This document shows positions 24,269-34,547 of a stretch of DNA of 48,583 nt, one piece after another (the first letter of the stretch is position 1; every line of letters begins with the position of its first letter). The notes beneath the pieces are model-generated. The model saw only the letters and a program-made list of their open reading frames with translations. It did not search any database and was not told the DNA's origin. The DNA comes from Macromonas nakdongensis. GTDB taxonomy: Bacteria > Pseudomonadota > Gammaproteobacteria > Burkholderiales > Burkholderiaceae_C. Location of the stretch: positions 1 through 48,583 of the forward strand of contig NZ_NWMV01000016.1 of the NCBI RefSeq assembly GCF_002837145.1, read 5' to 3'. A program made the translations under genes and the position numbers.

Positions 24269-25696
24269 TCAGCGGGGCACCAGGAACACGGATTTCTCGG
24301 ACACCTGCAGGCGGGCATCGCCCTCGGCCTGCACCTCGAAATGGATGGGGTGGGAGCCGGGTTCGGCCGCGCCCGGCGGAATCTGCAGGCGCACCGCCAG
24401 GGAGCGCACCTCGGTCGGCAGCACGGCCACACTGGCCTCGGAGGCCACGGCGATGCCGGGCAGCCCGCTGGCGCTGACTCGGAAGGTCTGGGCAGACTCG
24501 GTGGCATTCATGACCTGCAAGCGGTACACGTTCTCGATGCGCCCCTGGTCGACCAGGCGGGCCAGGGCACCGCGGTCGCGGATCACATCCACCTTGAGCG
24601 GGGTGCGCAGGAACAGGCTGGCGCCCACGGCCACGGTGATGGCCAACAGAATGCCGCTGTAGACCAGCACACGCGGACGGAAGCCCCGGCGCACCATCTG
24701 CGCGGTGGTCCAACCGTTGGCGATGCCGTTCTGGGTCGAATATTTGATGAGGCCACGCGGGTAGCCGACCTTGTCCATGACGTCGTCGCAGACGTCGATG
24801 CAGGCCCCGCAACCGATGCACTCGTACTGCAGGCCCTTGCGAATGTCGATGCCCGTGGGACAGACCTGCACACACAAGGTGCAATCGACGCAGGACCCCA
24901 GTCCGAGGGCCTTCGGGTCGGCCTTTTTGGAACGGGCACCCCGTGGTTCACCGCGCTGCTCGTCGTAGGTCACGATCATCGTGTCCTTGTCGAACATGGC
25001 GCTCTGGAAGCGGGCGTAGGGGCACATGTACTTGCACACCTGCTCGCGCATGAAGCCGGCGTTGCCGTAGGTGGCAAAACCGTAGAAGAACACCCAGAAG
25101 GTCTGCCACGGCCCCAGGTCCCAGGCGACGACGGCGGCGCCCAGTGCCTGAATGGAGGTGAAATAGCCGACGAAGGTAAATCCTGTCCACAAGCCGAACG
25201 CCACCCAGAGGAAGTGCTTCAGCCACTTCTTGCCGAACTTGTGCAGGGACAGGGGTCCCTGGTCCAGCCGCATGCGCGCGGACCGGTCGCCTTCGACTTG
25301 CTTCTCGATCCACAGGTAAATCTCGGTGTACACCGTCTGCGGGCAGGCGTAACCACACCACAGGCGCCCGGCCACCGCCGTGAACAGGAACAGCGCCAGG
25401 GCAGAGATGACGAGCAGGCCCGTCAGGTAGATGAAGTCCTGCGGGTACAGAACCAGGTTGAAGATGTAGAAACGCCGCGCCTCCAGGTCGAACAGCACCG
25501 CCTGGCGCCCGTTCCACTGCAGCCAGGGCAGGCCGTAAAAGACGATCTGTGTGAGCCACACCAGGGCCCAACGCCACCGGCTGAACAGCCCGGAGACGGA
25601 ACGCGGGTAGATCTTCTGCCGCGAAGCGTACAGAGAAATCTCGATGTCCTCGTCCGCCGAGGCCGCGCCGGTGGGTGTGGGGCTGGTGCTGCTCAC
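24269..25696 (-). CDS. ccoG: CcoG/FixG/RdxA cbb3 oxidase accessory ferredoxin-like protein
   Basis: An inner-membrane protein of 475 residues involved in cbb3 maturation, thought to reduce Cu(II) for CcoN assembly. Several transmembrane segments in the N-terminal half surround WCGYACPQTVYTE. Two [4Fe-4S] ferredoxin motifs follow: CVDCTLCVQVCPTG and CIGCGACIDVC. The C terminus is a periplasmic immunoglobulin-like domain ending KSVFLVPR. It follows ccoP by 30 bp on the minus strand. Nothing appears missing. Confidence 0.95.
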   Translation of the reverse strand: MSSTSPTPTGAASADEDIEISLYASRQKIYPRSVSGLFSRWRWALVWLTQIVFYGLPWLQWNGRQAVLFDLEARRFYIFNLVLYPQDFIYLTGLLVISALALFLFTAVAGRLWCGYACPQTVYTEIYLWIEKQVEGDRSARMRLDQGPLSLHKFGKKWLKHFLWVAFGLWTGFTFVGYFTSIQALGAAVVAWDLGPWQTFWVFFYGFATYGNAGFMREQVCKYMCPYARFQSAMFDKDTMIVTYDEQRGEPRGARSKKADPKALGLGSCVDCTLCVQVCPTGIDIRKGLQYECIGCGACIDVCDDVMDKVGYPRGLIKYSTQNGIANGWTTAQMVRRGFRPRVLVYSGILLAITVAVGASLFLRTPLKVDVIRDRGALARLVDQGRIENVYRLQVMNATESAQTFRVSASGLPGIAVASEASVAVLPTEVRSLAVRLQIPPGAAEPGSHPIHFEVQAEGDARLQVSEKSVFLVPR

Positions 25697-25726
25697 AAAA
25701 CCTCGCTCGTCAATGCTTCCGAACGG

Positions 25727-26635
25727 TCATTGCTTGGGTTTGTTCGACAGACCCCAGACGTAAGAAGCCAGCACGTGGATCTGTTGCTCGGTCAGTAGGG
25801 CGTTTTGGGCCGGCATGACGTTGTTCTTGCCTTCGTTGATCATCTTGGTGATGGCGTCCACGCCCCAGCCGTGCAGCCAGATGTTGTCGGTCAGGTTGGG
25901 GGCCCCCAGGGTAGTATTGCCCTTGCCTTCGGCACCGTGGCAGGCGGCACAGGCGGCGAACTTGGGTTTGCCCAGGGTGGCCTTGACCGCGTCGTGCGGG
26001 CTGCCCGACAGGCTGAGCACATAGTTGGCCAGGTTGTTCACGTCGTCGGCATTGCCCACCGCGGCGGCCATCGGCGGCATCATGCCGTTGCGGCCGTTGG
26101 TGATGGTGGCCTTGATCGCGGCGGGGTCGCCGCCCCACAGCCAGTCGCCATCGGTCAGGTTGGGGAAGCTCTTGCTCCCGCCGGCGTCAGAGCCGTGGCA
26201 CTGGGCGCAGTAGTTCATGAACAAACGCTCGCCCACGGCCTTGGCGGTCGCATCGCCCGCCAGCTGCTCGGGGGTCTGGTTGTTGAAGGCGGCGTAGATG
26301 GGCGCGGTCGCATCCCCGGCCTTCTTCACCTCCGCGGTGTGCTGGCCGGTCGACGACCAGCCCAACTGACCGGCCCACTTGCCGAAAGTGGGGTAGAGGG
26401 CGCCGTAGACCAGGGCGAAGATCACGGTGATGATGAACAGGTAGACCCACCATTTGGGCAGCGGGTTGTTCATCTCGCGCAGGTCGCCATCCCAGACGTG
26501 GCCGGTGGTGTTGTCGTCGTGGGCCTTGACCTTGGTGGTGCCGCTGATCCACAGCAGCACCAGGCAGGCGATGATGCTGACCAGGGTCAGCCCGGCCACG
26601 TAGAGGTGCCAGAAATCGCTAGTGAAGTCGCTCAT
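25727..26635 (-). CDS. ccoP: cbb3-type cytochrome c oxidase subunit III (dihaem)
   Basis: The membrane-anchored dihaem cytochrome c that passes electrons to CcoO and CcoN, 302 residues. Two N-terminal transmembrane segments (residues 9-30 and 62-81) flank the conserved HVWDGDLREMNNPLPKWW. The haem c motifs are CAQCH at 143-147 and CAACH at 229-233, with Met ligands in the following GMMPPM and NVMPAQ segments. It follows ccoQ by 26 bp. Confidence 0.96.
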   Translation of the reverse strand: MSDFTSDFWHLYVAGLTLVSIIACLVLLWISGTTKVKAHDDNTTGHVWDGDLREMNNPLPKWWVYLFIITVIFALVYGALYPTFGKWAGQLGWSSTGQHTAEVKKAGDATAPIYAAFNNQTPEQLAGDATAKAVGERLFMNYCAQCHGSDAGGSKSFPNLTDGDWLWGGDPAAIKATITNGRNGMMPPMAAAVGNADDVNNLANYVLSLSGSPHDAVKATLGKPKFAACAACHGAEGKGNTTLGAPNLTDNIWLHGWGVDAITKMINEGKNNVMPAQNALLTEQQIHVLASYVWGLSNKPKQ

Positions 26636-26661
26636 GATTGTTCTCTCGGTTTCGAGGCTCT

Positions 26662-26799
26662 TTATTCGTCACGGAAGGGCAACTGGGCCGCTTCGTCGAA
26701 GTTCGCCTGGTTGCGCTTGGACCACGCCCACCAGACGATGCCCAGAAAAGTCACCAGGCTGAGCACGGTGACGATGCTTCGCAGGTCATTGACGTCCAT
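26662..26799 (-). CDS. ccoQ: cbb3-type oxidase small subunit CcoQ
   Basis: A 45-residue membrane protein too small for usual gene-length cut-offs. It begins MDVNDLRSIVTVLSLVTFLG, continues IVWWAWSKRNQANFDEAAQ and ends LPFRDE, the CcoQ/FixQ pattern of one helix with a WWAWSK exit and an acidic tail. AGGAGG lies eight bases before the ATG. It sits between ccoO (stop 18 bp upstream) and ccoP. CcoQ stabilises the CcoNOP complex. Confidence 0.93.
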   Translation of the reverse strand: MDVNDLRSIVTVLSLVTFLGIVWWAWSKRNQANFDEAAQLPFRDE

Positions 26800-26817
26800 T
26801 TCGGAGCCCTCCTGGTG

Positions 26818-27444
26818 TCAACGGACCGCGGTGCCCAGGCCTTGCAGGTAGGCGATGACGGCCTCCAGCTCGGTCTTGCCCTTGACGGCTTCGGTCGACT
26901 GGGCGATCTCCTCGTCCGTGTACGGCGCGCCCAGCGTGCGCAGCACTTCCATGCGCTTGGGCATGTCGGCGCCACTGAGGGTGCGCTGCTCCAGCCAGGA
27001 GTAGGCCGGCATGTTGGACTCGGGCACCACGTCACGCGGGTTGTTCAAGTGGATGCGGTGCCACTCGTCGGAGTAGCGGCCGCCCACGCGGGCCAGGTCG
27101 GGGCCGGTGCGCTTGGAACCCCACTGGAAGGGGCGGTCGTAGACGAATTCCCCGGCCAGCGAGTAGTGGCCGTAGCGCATGGTCTCGGCGTGGAAGGGGC
27201 GGATCATCTGCGAGTGGCAGTTGTAGCAGCCTTCGCGCACGTAGATGTCGCGGCCGGCGATCTGCAGGGCGGTGTAGGGCTTGAGGCCCTCCACCGGCTG
27301 CGTGGTGGATTTCTGGAAGAACAGCGGAACGATTTCCACCAGACCACCCACCGCCACCACCAGGGTGATGAGGATGATCATCAGCAGGTTGTTGGTTTCG
27401 ATCCGCTCGTGGGTGAAACCCTTGGGTGCTTCGTGTTGTGCCAT
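26818..27444 (-). CDS. ccoO: cbb3-type cytochrome c oxidase subunit II (monohaem)
   Basis: A membrane-anchored monohaem cytochrome c, 208 residues from the ATG at 27444 ([10 protein letters not shown]). One N-terminal helix (residues 20-43) is followed by [17 protein letters not shown] with the haem motif CYNCH at 73-77, and by the conserved [27 protein letters not shown]. The Met ligand lies in [10 protein letters not shown]. It starts 13 bp after ccoN ends. Confidence 0.97.
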   Translation of the reverse strand: MAQHEAPKGFTHERIETNNLLMIILITLVVAVGGLVEIVPLFFQKSTTQPVEGLKPYTALQIAGRDIYVREGCYNCHSQMIRPFHAETMRYGHYSLAGEFVYDRPFQWGSKRTGPDLARVGGRYSDEWHRIHLNNPRDVVPESNMPAYSWLEQRTLSGADMPKRMEVLRTLGAPYTDEEIAQSTEAVKGKTELEAVIAYLQGLGTAVR

Positions 27445-27457
27445 GTTATTCAACTCC

Positions 27458-28900
<1,443 letters not shown>

Positions 28901-28931
28901 ACCTAACTCCTCTTGAAATTCACCACGGTGC

Positions 28932-28973
28932 AGTATCCGGGGATACCCCAGGGTTCCAGTTGATATATGTCAA
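28932..28973 (-). promoter_or_regulatory. FNR-dependent promoter of ccoNOQP
   Basis: TTGAT-ATAT-GTCAA (28960-28973) matches the FNR consensus at nine of ten bases. On the minus strand a -10-like GATACT lies at 28937-28932, 32 bases from the box centre, the spacing of a class II activated promoter. Transcription would start near 28925, 25 bases before ccoN. The box overlaps the last bases of ccoS, including its TGA stop (28972-28970). Confidence 0.8.
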
Positions 28974-29107
28974 TCGCTCCGCAAAATGCGTTCGCCTTCG
29001 CGTTCGATGTTGTCGAACTGCCCCGATTGCAGGGACCACCAGAACAGACCGATGATGCCCAGCACGAGCAACACGGACAAGGGGATGAGCAGGTAGAGGA
29101 CTTCCAT
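28970..29107 (-). CDS. ccoS: cbb3-type oxidase assembly protein CcoS
   Basis: A 45-residue membrane protein: MEVLYLLIPLSVLLVLGIIG, then LFWWSLQSGQFDNIEREGER and ILRSD. This is the CcoS pattern, one helix followed by W-x(2-3)-QF(D/E)-D and an acidic stretch. CcoS is needed to insert haem b and copper into CcoN. It begins five bases after the ccoI stop, so the two are co-translated. Its final codon and stop lie inside the FNR box of the ccoN promoter. Confidence 0.92.
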   Translation of the reverse strand: MEVLYLLIPLSVLLVLGIIGLFWWSLQSGQFDNIEREGERILRSD

Positions 29108-29112
29108 CGGGG

Positions 29113-31503
29113 TCACCTCGCTGTGACAGTTTCAGAAACGGGGGCCAAGCGGGACAGGCGCAAGGCGTTGCCGATGACCAGCAGGGAACTGGCGGCCATG
29201 CCCAGACCGGCCAGCCAGGGCGGCATCCACCCCAGCAGCGCCAGGGGCACGCACACCGCGTTGTAGCCCGCCGCCCACCAGAGGTTCTGGCGCACGACCG
29301 CCATGGTACGCCGGGCGTGCTGCAACGTCAGCACGATGTCGCTCAAACGCCCGCTTTGCACCACGAAATCGGCCTGGGCCTGCGTCAGCGGCGCGCCATG
29401 GCCCAGCGCGAACGAGGCGTCGGCCCGGGCCAGCACCGGACCGTCGTTCAGACCGTCGCCCACCATGGCCAGGCGCGAACCGGCCGCCTGGAGGGCTTGC
29501 ACGTCGGCCAGTTTGTCTTCCGGGGAGGCCTCGGCCACCACCGCGCCCATGCCCAACTGCCGCGCCACCCGGTCGACGGCGCTGCGTCGGTCGCCCGACA
29601 GCAGGCGGGTGCGCAGACCGGCACGGTGCAGGGCCGCGATGGCCTCGGTCGCGTCGCTGCGCACCCCCTCGTCCATGACGAAGGTGGCGACCCAGCCGCA
29701 CGCATCGACCAGGTAGGCGCAAGGCGCGTCGGCCACCGCCTGGCCCTGGGCCAACAGGATGGCCTCGTCCAGACCGCAGTGCCGGGCCGAGCCCAGGCGC
29801 CACAGCTGCCCTTGGGCGTCCTGCATCGACAGGCCCCGCCCCGGGGTGTCGTTCACCTCGACGAAGGGCACGCCCTCCCCCGGCCCCGCTGCCAGCGCGA
29901 TGGCCCGCGACACCGGGTGCAAGGACGTGGCGCTCATGGGCTGGGCCAGGCGCAAGGCCTGGGCGGCGTCCAGGCCCGGGCGGGTCAGGACGTCGCGCAG
30001 CACCACCCGGTCCTGGGTCAGGGTGCCGGTCTTGTCGAACACCACGGTGTCCACCGCGGCCAGGGTTTCGAAGGCTTGCAGGCGCCGCACCAGGGTGCCT
30101 TGCCCGGCCAGGGCCCCGGCCGCGGCCAGCATGGCCGCCGGCGTGGCCAGCGACAAGGCACACGGGCAGGTGACGATCAGCACCGCCACGGCCACGGCCA
30201 GGGCGCGCTGCGGATCGATCTGCCACCAGTACAACCCGGCCACGGCGGCGGCCAACAGCACCAGCAGCAGGAAGGGCGCGGCGATCCGGTCGGCCAACTG
30301 CGCCAGCCGGGGTTTTTCGGTGGAGGCGCGCTCCATGAGCGAGACGATCTGGGCGAAGCGGGTGTCGCGCCCCAGGCGGTCGAGTCGCACCAGCACCGGC
30401 CCGGCCAGGTTGTAACTGCCGGCCACCACCGCCTCGCCCTGGCGCCGGGTGACGGGGTGGGACTCGCCGGTCAGCAAGGCCTCGTCCACGGTGGCACCGG
30501 CGCTCAACACCTCGCCGTCGCCCGGGAAGGCCTGACCGACCTGGACGCGCACCACATCGCCCAGGGCCAGGCGCTTGAGCGAAACGGATTCGAAACCACC
30601 GGCCGCGGTCTGGCGTTCGCACTGCTCGGGCAGGCGGTTCATCAGGGCGTCGAGCGCGCCGGCCGTGCGGTCGCGGGCCTTGAATTCCAGGTAGCGCCCG
30701 CCCAGCAAGAAAAAAACGAACATGGTGAGCGAGTCGAACCAGACCTCGCCGCCCCAGGGACCGGTGGGCTCGAAGGTGGCGGCGGTGCTGACCAGGAAGG
30801 TGACCAGGATGCCGATGGACACCGGCGTGTCCATGCCGACACGGCCGCGCCGGAGGTCGCGCCAGGCCCCCTGAAAAAACGGCCCGCTGGCGAAGAACAG
30901 CACCGGCAGGCTCAGCACCCAACTGGCCCAGCGCAGCAATTGTTCGATGTCGGCCGGGATGTCGCCGGGCTCGGTGACGTAGGCCGGCCACGCGTACATC
31001 ATCACCTGCATCATGCAAAAACCGGCGACGAAGAGGCGCCACAGGGCGCGGCGGGTCTCGGCCAGGCGCTCGCCAATGCCGAGCGCCTGCTGCAGAGGCA
31101 GCAGGCGGTAGCCGGTGTCGCCGACGGCGCGGGCCAGGTCGGAAATGCGGGTGCGCGCCGGGTCCCAGCGCACGGTCAGGCGGCGGGTGGCGGCGTGCAC
31201 CTGGGCCGAAGCCACCCCGGCCCGGCCAGTCAGGGCACTTTCCACGGTGTCGGCACAGGCGGCGCAATACATGCCCTGCACCATCAGCACCGATTCGCAC
31301 AGGGCCTGGCCGGCCACTTCGCAAGGCTGGGTGAAGACCTGCTGCTCGATCGGGTCGTCCAGCACGCGGAAGTCGTCGTCCACCGTGAGCGGGCCGCGGT
31401 GGGTGCCGAAGATCCCCAGGCCGGCCGGCTCCGCCGCTGCAGCGCCCGCACCCGTCACCTGCGCGACGCTCCCGACTTGCCCCACCACCGTCGAATCTGC
31501 CAT
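29113..31503 (-). CDS. ccoI: Copper-translocating P-type ATPase for cbb3 oxidase (CcoI/FixI)
   Basis: A P1B-type ATPase of 796 residues that exports copper across the inner membrane for CcoN assembly. The N-terminal metal-binding domain has GMYCAACADT (Cys80, Cys83), preceded by a Cys-containing FixI-type extension (QPCEVAGQALC). Eight membrane helices include the transport motif CPC in VTCPCALSLATP. Catalytic motifs are TGES, DKTGT (phosphorylated Asp) and VGDGLNDGPVLARAD. The ATG at 31503 lacks a clear ribosome binding site, and a -10-like TAAGCT lies seven bases upstream, so a leaderless message is possible. Confidence 0.95.
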   Translation of the reverse strand: MADSTVVGQVGSVAQVTGAGAAAAEPAGLGIFGTHRGPLTVDDDFRVLDDPIEQQVFTQPCEVAGQALCESVLMVQGMYCAACADTVESALTGRAGVASAQVHAATRRLTVRWDPARTRISDLARAVGDTGYRLLPLQQALGIGERLAETRRALWRLFVAGFCMMQVMMYAWPAYVTEPGDIPADIEQLLRWASWVLSLPVLFFASGPFFQGAWRDLRRGRVGMDTPVSIGILVTFLVSTAATFEPTGPWGGEVWFDSLTMFVFFLLGGRYLEFKARDRTAGALDALMNRLPEQCERQTAAGGFESVSLKRLALGDVVRVQVGQAFPGDGEVLSAGATVDEALLTGESHPVTRRQGEAVVAGSYNLAGPVLVRLDRLGRDTRFAQIVSLMERASTEKPRLAQLADRIAAPFLLLVLLAAAVAGLYWWQIDPQRALAVAVAVLIVTCPCALSLATPAAMLAAAGALAGQGTLVRRLQAFETLAAVDTVVFDKTGTLTQDRVVLRDVLTRPGLDAAQALRLAQPMSATSLHPVSRAIALAAGPGEGVPFVEVNDTPGRGLSMQDAQGQLWRLGSARHCGLDEAILLAQGQAVADAPCAYLVDACGWVATFVMDEGVRSDATEAIAALHRAGLRTRLLSGDRRSAVDRVARQLGMGAVVAEASPEDKLADVQALQAAGSRLAMVGDGLNDGPVLARADASFALGHGAPLTQAQADFVVQSGRLSDIVLTLQHARRTMAVVRQNLWWAAGYNAVCVPLALLGWMPPWLAGLGMAASSLLVIGNALRLSRLAPVSETVTAR

Positions 31504-31537
31504 GGTTGGAGCTTACCCCAGAGGACTGCCGCCGCGT

Positions 31538-31551
31538 TTGACTTACATCAA
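31538..31551. promoter_or_regulatory. FNR-type box between ccoI and universal stress gene
   Basis: TTGAC-TTAC-ATCAA, an FNR half-site pair with one departure from consensus. For the rightward stress gene a -10-like TAGGCT lies at 31573-31578, 31 bases from the box centre. For leftward ccoI, TAAGCT lies at 31515-31510, 32 bases away. Both fit class II FNR activation, so one box may serve two divergent promoters. Confidence 0.72.
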
Positions 31552-31603
31552 CCGGTCCGGCCCGAACGGTGTTAGGCTGAAAACTCACCTGAGGAGAACG
31601 AAG

Positions 31604-32047
31604 ATGTACAAGCGCATTCTGGTGGCCACCGACGGCTCCAAACTGTCCCAGGCCGCGGTCGAGCACACCCTGAAGCTGGCCGACGCCACCGGCGCCGAGG
31701 TGGTGGCCCTCAAAGTGGTGCCGCGCTACCCGCAGACCTACTTCGAAGGCGGCATGGCGCTGGCCAACGAGGAAATCCAGCGCATCGAAAAGGAATGGCA
31801 GGAAGACGCCCAGGCCGTGGTCAACGCGGTCAAGGCCGAAGGGCAGAAACGGGCCGTCAAGGTCAAGGCCACCACGGTCAAGTCGGACCTGATCGCCGAG
31901 GCCGTGATCGCGGCGGCCAAACGCCACAAGGTGGACCTGATCGTGATGGCCTCGCACGGCCGTCGTGGCCTCAAGCGCCTGCTGCTGGGCAGCGAAACCC
32001 AGCAGGTGCTGACGCACTCGCACACCCCGGTGCTGGTGTTGCGCTGA
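31604..32047 (+). CDS. Universal stress protein, UspA family
   Basis: A 147-residue single-domain Usp starting MYKRILVATDGSKLSQAAVEH. The nucleotide-binding signature is at the C terminus: IVMASHGRRGLKRLLLGSETQQVLTHSHTPVLVLR, with the G-x2-G-x9-G-S/T pattern of ATP-binding members. GAGGAG lies just before the ATG. Its promoter region shares an FNR-type box with divergent ccoI, suggesting induction at low oxygen. It is convergent with the acyl-CoA synthetase gene 26 bp beyond its stop. Confidence 0.94.
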   Translation: MYKRILVATDGSKLSQAAVEHTLKLADATGAEVVALKVVPRYPQTYFEGGMALANEEIQRIEKEWQEDAQAVVNAVKAEGQKRAVKVKATTVKSDLIAEAVIAAAKRHKVDLIVMASHGRRGLKRLLLGSETQQVLTHSHTPVLVLR

Positions 32048-32073
32048 CGCCGGCTTAGGCGCCCCTCAGCCCG

Positions 32074-33624
32074 TCAACCCGCGAAGCTGTCGCGGTAGGT
32101 GTCGCGCAGCAGGTTCTTCTGCACCTTGCCCATGGCATTGCGCGGCAGGTCTGGCACCAGCACGCAGCGCTTGGGCACCTTGTAATTGGCCAACGAGGCC
32201 TTGAGCGCAGCCAGCACCGCCTCGGGCACCATCGCCGCCCCTGGCCGGGCCACCACCAGGGCCACGCCCACCTCGCCGAAATCGGGGTGCGGCACGCCCA
32301 CCACCGCGCTTTCGACCACGCCCGGCAGTTCGTTGATGACGCTTTCGATTTCCGCCGGGTAGACGTTGTAGCCGCCGCTGATGATGAGGTCCTTGTTGCG
32401 ACCGACGATGCTGAGGTAGCCGCGCCCGTCCTGCTGGCCGACATCGCCGGTGCGGAACCAGCCGTCGGCGGTGAATGCCTCGCGGTTTTTTTCGGGCATG
32501 CGCCAGTATCCCTGGAACACGTTGGGGCCACGCACCTGGATGTGCCCGACCGTCCCCGTGGCCACGGGGTGGTCGCGGTCGTCCACCAGACGCAAGGACA
32601 CCCCGGGCAGAGGAAAGCCCACCGTCCCGCCCCGGCGCTCGGCCTGGCCGCCGTGGCGCGCATCGGCGCGGTAGGGGTTGGAGGTGAGCATGGTGGTTTC
32701 GCTCATGCCGTAGCGCTCCAGGATGGTTTGGCCAGTGCGCGCCTGCCAGGCCCGGAAGGTGTCGATCAGCAAGGGCGCCGAGCCCGAGACGAACAGGCGC
32801 ATGTGGCGGGCCGCTTCGGCATCGAGCCGGGGGTCGGCCAGCAGGCGCACGTACAAGGTGGGCACGCCCATGAAGACGGTCGCCCGAGGCAGCCAGGCGA
32901 TCACCTGGGACGGCTCGAACTGGACGCACCAGAGCATGGGGCTGCCGTTGAGCAGGGCGGCGTGGATGGCCACGAACAGGCCGTGCACGTGGAAGATCGG
33001 CAGGGCATGGATGAGCACATCGCCGGACTGCCAGCCCCAGTAGGCGTGGAGCACCTGGGCGTTGCTCAACAGGTTGCCGTGGCTCAGCATGGCCCCCTTG
33101 CTGCGCCCGGTGGTGCCGCTGGTGTAGAGGATGGCGGCCAGGTCGTCGGCGGCACAGGGCACCAGCGTCTGCACGTCGCTGTGGTGGGCCGCCCGCTCCA
33201 GCAGGCTGCCGCTGCGGTCGTCGCCCAGGGTGAACACCGCTTGGGCGCCGGCCTTGAAGGCGATCTTGCTGACCCAGCCGAAATGGGCGGGCGTGCAGAC
33301 CACGACCGCGGGCTCGGCGTCGGCGATGAAATACCCGATCTCGGCCTTCTGGTAGGCGGTGTTCAAGGGCAGGAACACCAGACCGGCGCGCAGGGTGGCC
33401 AGGTAGAGCACCATGGCCTCCACCGATTTGTCCACCTGTGCGGCCACCCGGGCGCCCTCGGGCAGACCCAAGGACTGCAGCAGGTTGGCCACCATGGCGC
33501 TGGCACGGTCCAGGTCGCGCCAGGTGTAGACCAGGCCCTGGTCGGTTTCCACCGCCCAGGTGTCCAGGTCGGCGGGGAAGGCCGCGCGCAAGGCGGCATA
33601 CAGGTTCTGGTTCGAAGTGCTCAT
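32074..33624 (-). CDS. matB: Malonyl-CoA synthetase (MatB-like AMP-forming ligase)
   Basis: An ANL-superfamily enzyme of 516 residues from the ATG at 33624. The ATP loop is YTSGTTGRSKGAMLSHGNLL, followed by HALPIFHVHGLFVA, RYGMSETTMLTSNPY and the hinge GRNKDLIISGGYNVYPAEIE. The catalytic Lys is in LPRNAMGKVQKNLLRD. The core and the segment SGSAPLL match MatB of Rhodopseudomonas as I remember it, hence malonate activation to malonyl-CoA. No malonyl-CoA decarboxylase or malonate transporter is adjacent; instead it follows lgt by 37 bp, with ilvD further upstream. Other short-chain dicarboxylates such as methylmalonate are possible substrates. Confidence 0.85.
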   Translation of the reverse strand: MSTSNQNLYAALRAAFPADLDTWAVETDQGLVYTWRDLDRASAMVANLLQSLGLPEGARVAAQVDKSVEAMVLYLATLRAGLVFLPLNTAYQKAEIGYFIADAEPAVVVCTPAHFGWVSKIAFKAGAQAVFTLGDDRSGSLLERAAHHSDVQTLVPCAADDLAAILYTSGTTGRSKGAMLSHGNLLSNAQVLHAYWGWQSGDVLIHALPIFHVHGLFVAIHAALLNGSPMLWCVQFEPSQVIAWLPRATVFMGVPTLYVRLLADPRLDAEAARHMRLFVSGSAPLLIDTFRAWQARTGQTILERYGMSETTMLTSNPYRADARHGGQAERRGGTVGFPLPGVSLRLVDDRDHPVATGTVGHIQVRGPNVFQGYWRMPEKNREAFTADGWFRTGDVGQQDGRGYLSIVGRNKDLIISGGYNVYPAEIESVINELPGVVESAVVGVPHPDFGEVGVALVVARPGAAMVPEAVLAALKASLANYKVPKRCVLVPDLPRNAMGKVQKNLLRDTYRDSFAG

Positions 33625-33661
33625 GCCCAACACCGGAAACTTGGTGGACCCACAGCCCGCC

Positions 33662-34471
33662 TCAAGGGCGGGAGGGGCGTTGCGCCCAGCGCCACAGCGC
33701 CAGACCCGCCAGCACCATGGGCAAACTCAGCCACTGCCCCATGCTCAGCCCCAGACCGAGCAGACCGAGGTGGGCATCGGGTTCGCGGAAGAATTCGGCG
33801 GTAAAACGCATGCTCCCATAGCCCGTCAGGAAGGCGGCGGAGACCTCGCCCACTCGGCGCGGCCGGCGGGCGTACAGCCACAGCAGCACGAACAACAACA
33901 GGCCTTCCAACAAAAACTGGTAGAGCTGCGAGGGGTGGCGCGGCAGCGGGCCCGCGCCGCGGAACACCATGCCCCAGGGCAGCGCGGGATCGGCCACCCG
34001 CCCCCACAGCTCGCCGTTGATGAAGTTGCCGATGCGGCCCGCGGCCAAGCCGGTGGGCACGCAGGGGGCCACGAAGTCCATCACCTGCAACCAGGGGCGC
34101 TGGCGGCTGCGGGCGAACCAGGCCATGGCCAGCAACACGCCGATCAGGCCGCCGTGGAAGCTCATGCCCCCTTCCCACACGGCGAACACGCTCAACGGGT
34201 GGGCCAGGTAGTCCAGCGGCTTGTAGAACAGCACGTAACCCAGGCGCCCGCCCAGGATGACGCCGAGCACGCCCAGGAACAGGATGTCTTCCACGTCGCG
34301 GCGCGCCCAGGCCTGCGCCCCCGTGAGCGAGGCGAAGGGCTCGTGACCCAGGCGCCGGGTGCCCAGCCACAGAAACAGGCCAAAGGCCGCCAGGTAGGTC
34401 AGGCCGTACCAATGGATGGCCAGCGGCCCCAGCTGCAGGGCCACCGGATCGATTTGCGGGTACATCAACAT
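33662..34471 (-). CDS. lgt: Phosphatidylglycerol-prolipoprotein diacylglyceryl transferase
   Basis: An inner-membrane enzyme that attaches diacylglycerol to the lipobox cysteine of preprolipoproteins, the first step of lipoprotein maturation. The protein has 269 residues and about seven helices. It begins [24 protein letters not shown]. The signature [16 protein letters not shown] is followed by [14 protein letters not shown], with the conserved Arg, Asn and Glu, and the C-terminal [11 protein letters not shown]...GQWLSLPM. It lies between ilvD and matB on the minus strand, with a hairpin between ilvD and lgt. Confidence 0.96.
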   Translation of the reverse strand: MLMYPQIDPVALQLGPLAIHWYGLTYLAAFGLFLWLGTRRLGHEPFASLTGAQAWARRDVEDILFLGVLGVILGGRLGYVLFYKPLDYLAHPLSVFAVWEGGMSFHGGLIGVLLAMAWFARSRQRPWLQVMDFVAPCVPTGLAAGRIGNFINGELWGRVADPALPWGMVFRGAGPLPRHPSQLYQFLLEGLLLFVLLWLYARRPRRVGEVSAAFLTGYGSMRFTAEFFREPDAHLGLLGLGLSMGQWLSLPMVLAGLALWRWAQRPSRP

Positions 34472-34494
34472 GCGCGCATTGTGCCTGCAAAGCA

Positions 34495-34526
34495 CACAGC
34501 CCCTGGGGCGGACCGCAGGGGCTGTG
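34495..34526. terminator. Strong hairpin between ilvD and lgt
   Basis: CACAGCCCCTG (34495-34505) pairs perfectly with CAGGGGCTGTG (34516-34526) around a ten-base loop. It begins 21 bp past the ilvD stop. No T run follows on the minus strand, so it may be a weak or Rho-assisted terminator, or a processing and stability hairpin at the end of the ilvD message. Confidence 0.45.
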
Positions 34527-34547
34527 CAGAGGGAATGGCGACGGGGC

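Noticed and set aside
28933-28946. Inverted repeat GTATCC-GG-GGATAC upstream of ccoN as a separate operator.
   Set aside because: It coincides with the -10 region of the FNR-type promoter, and I cannot separate a regulator site from chance.
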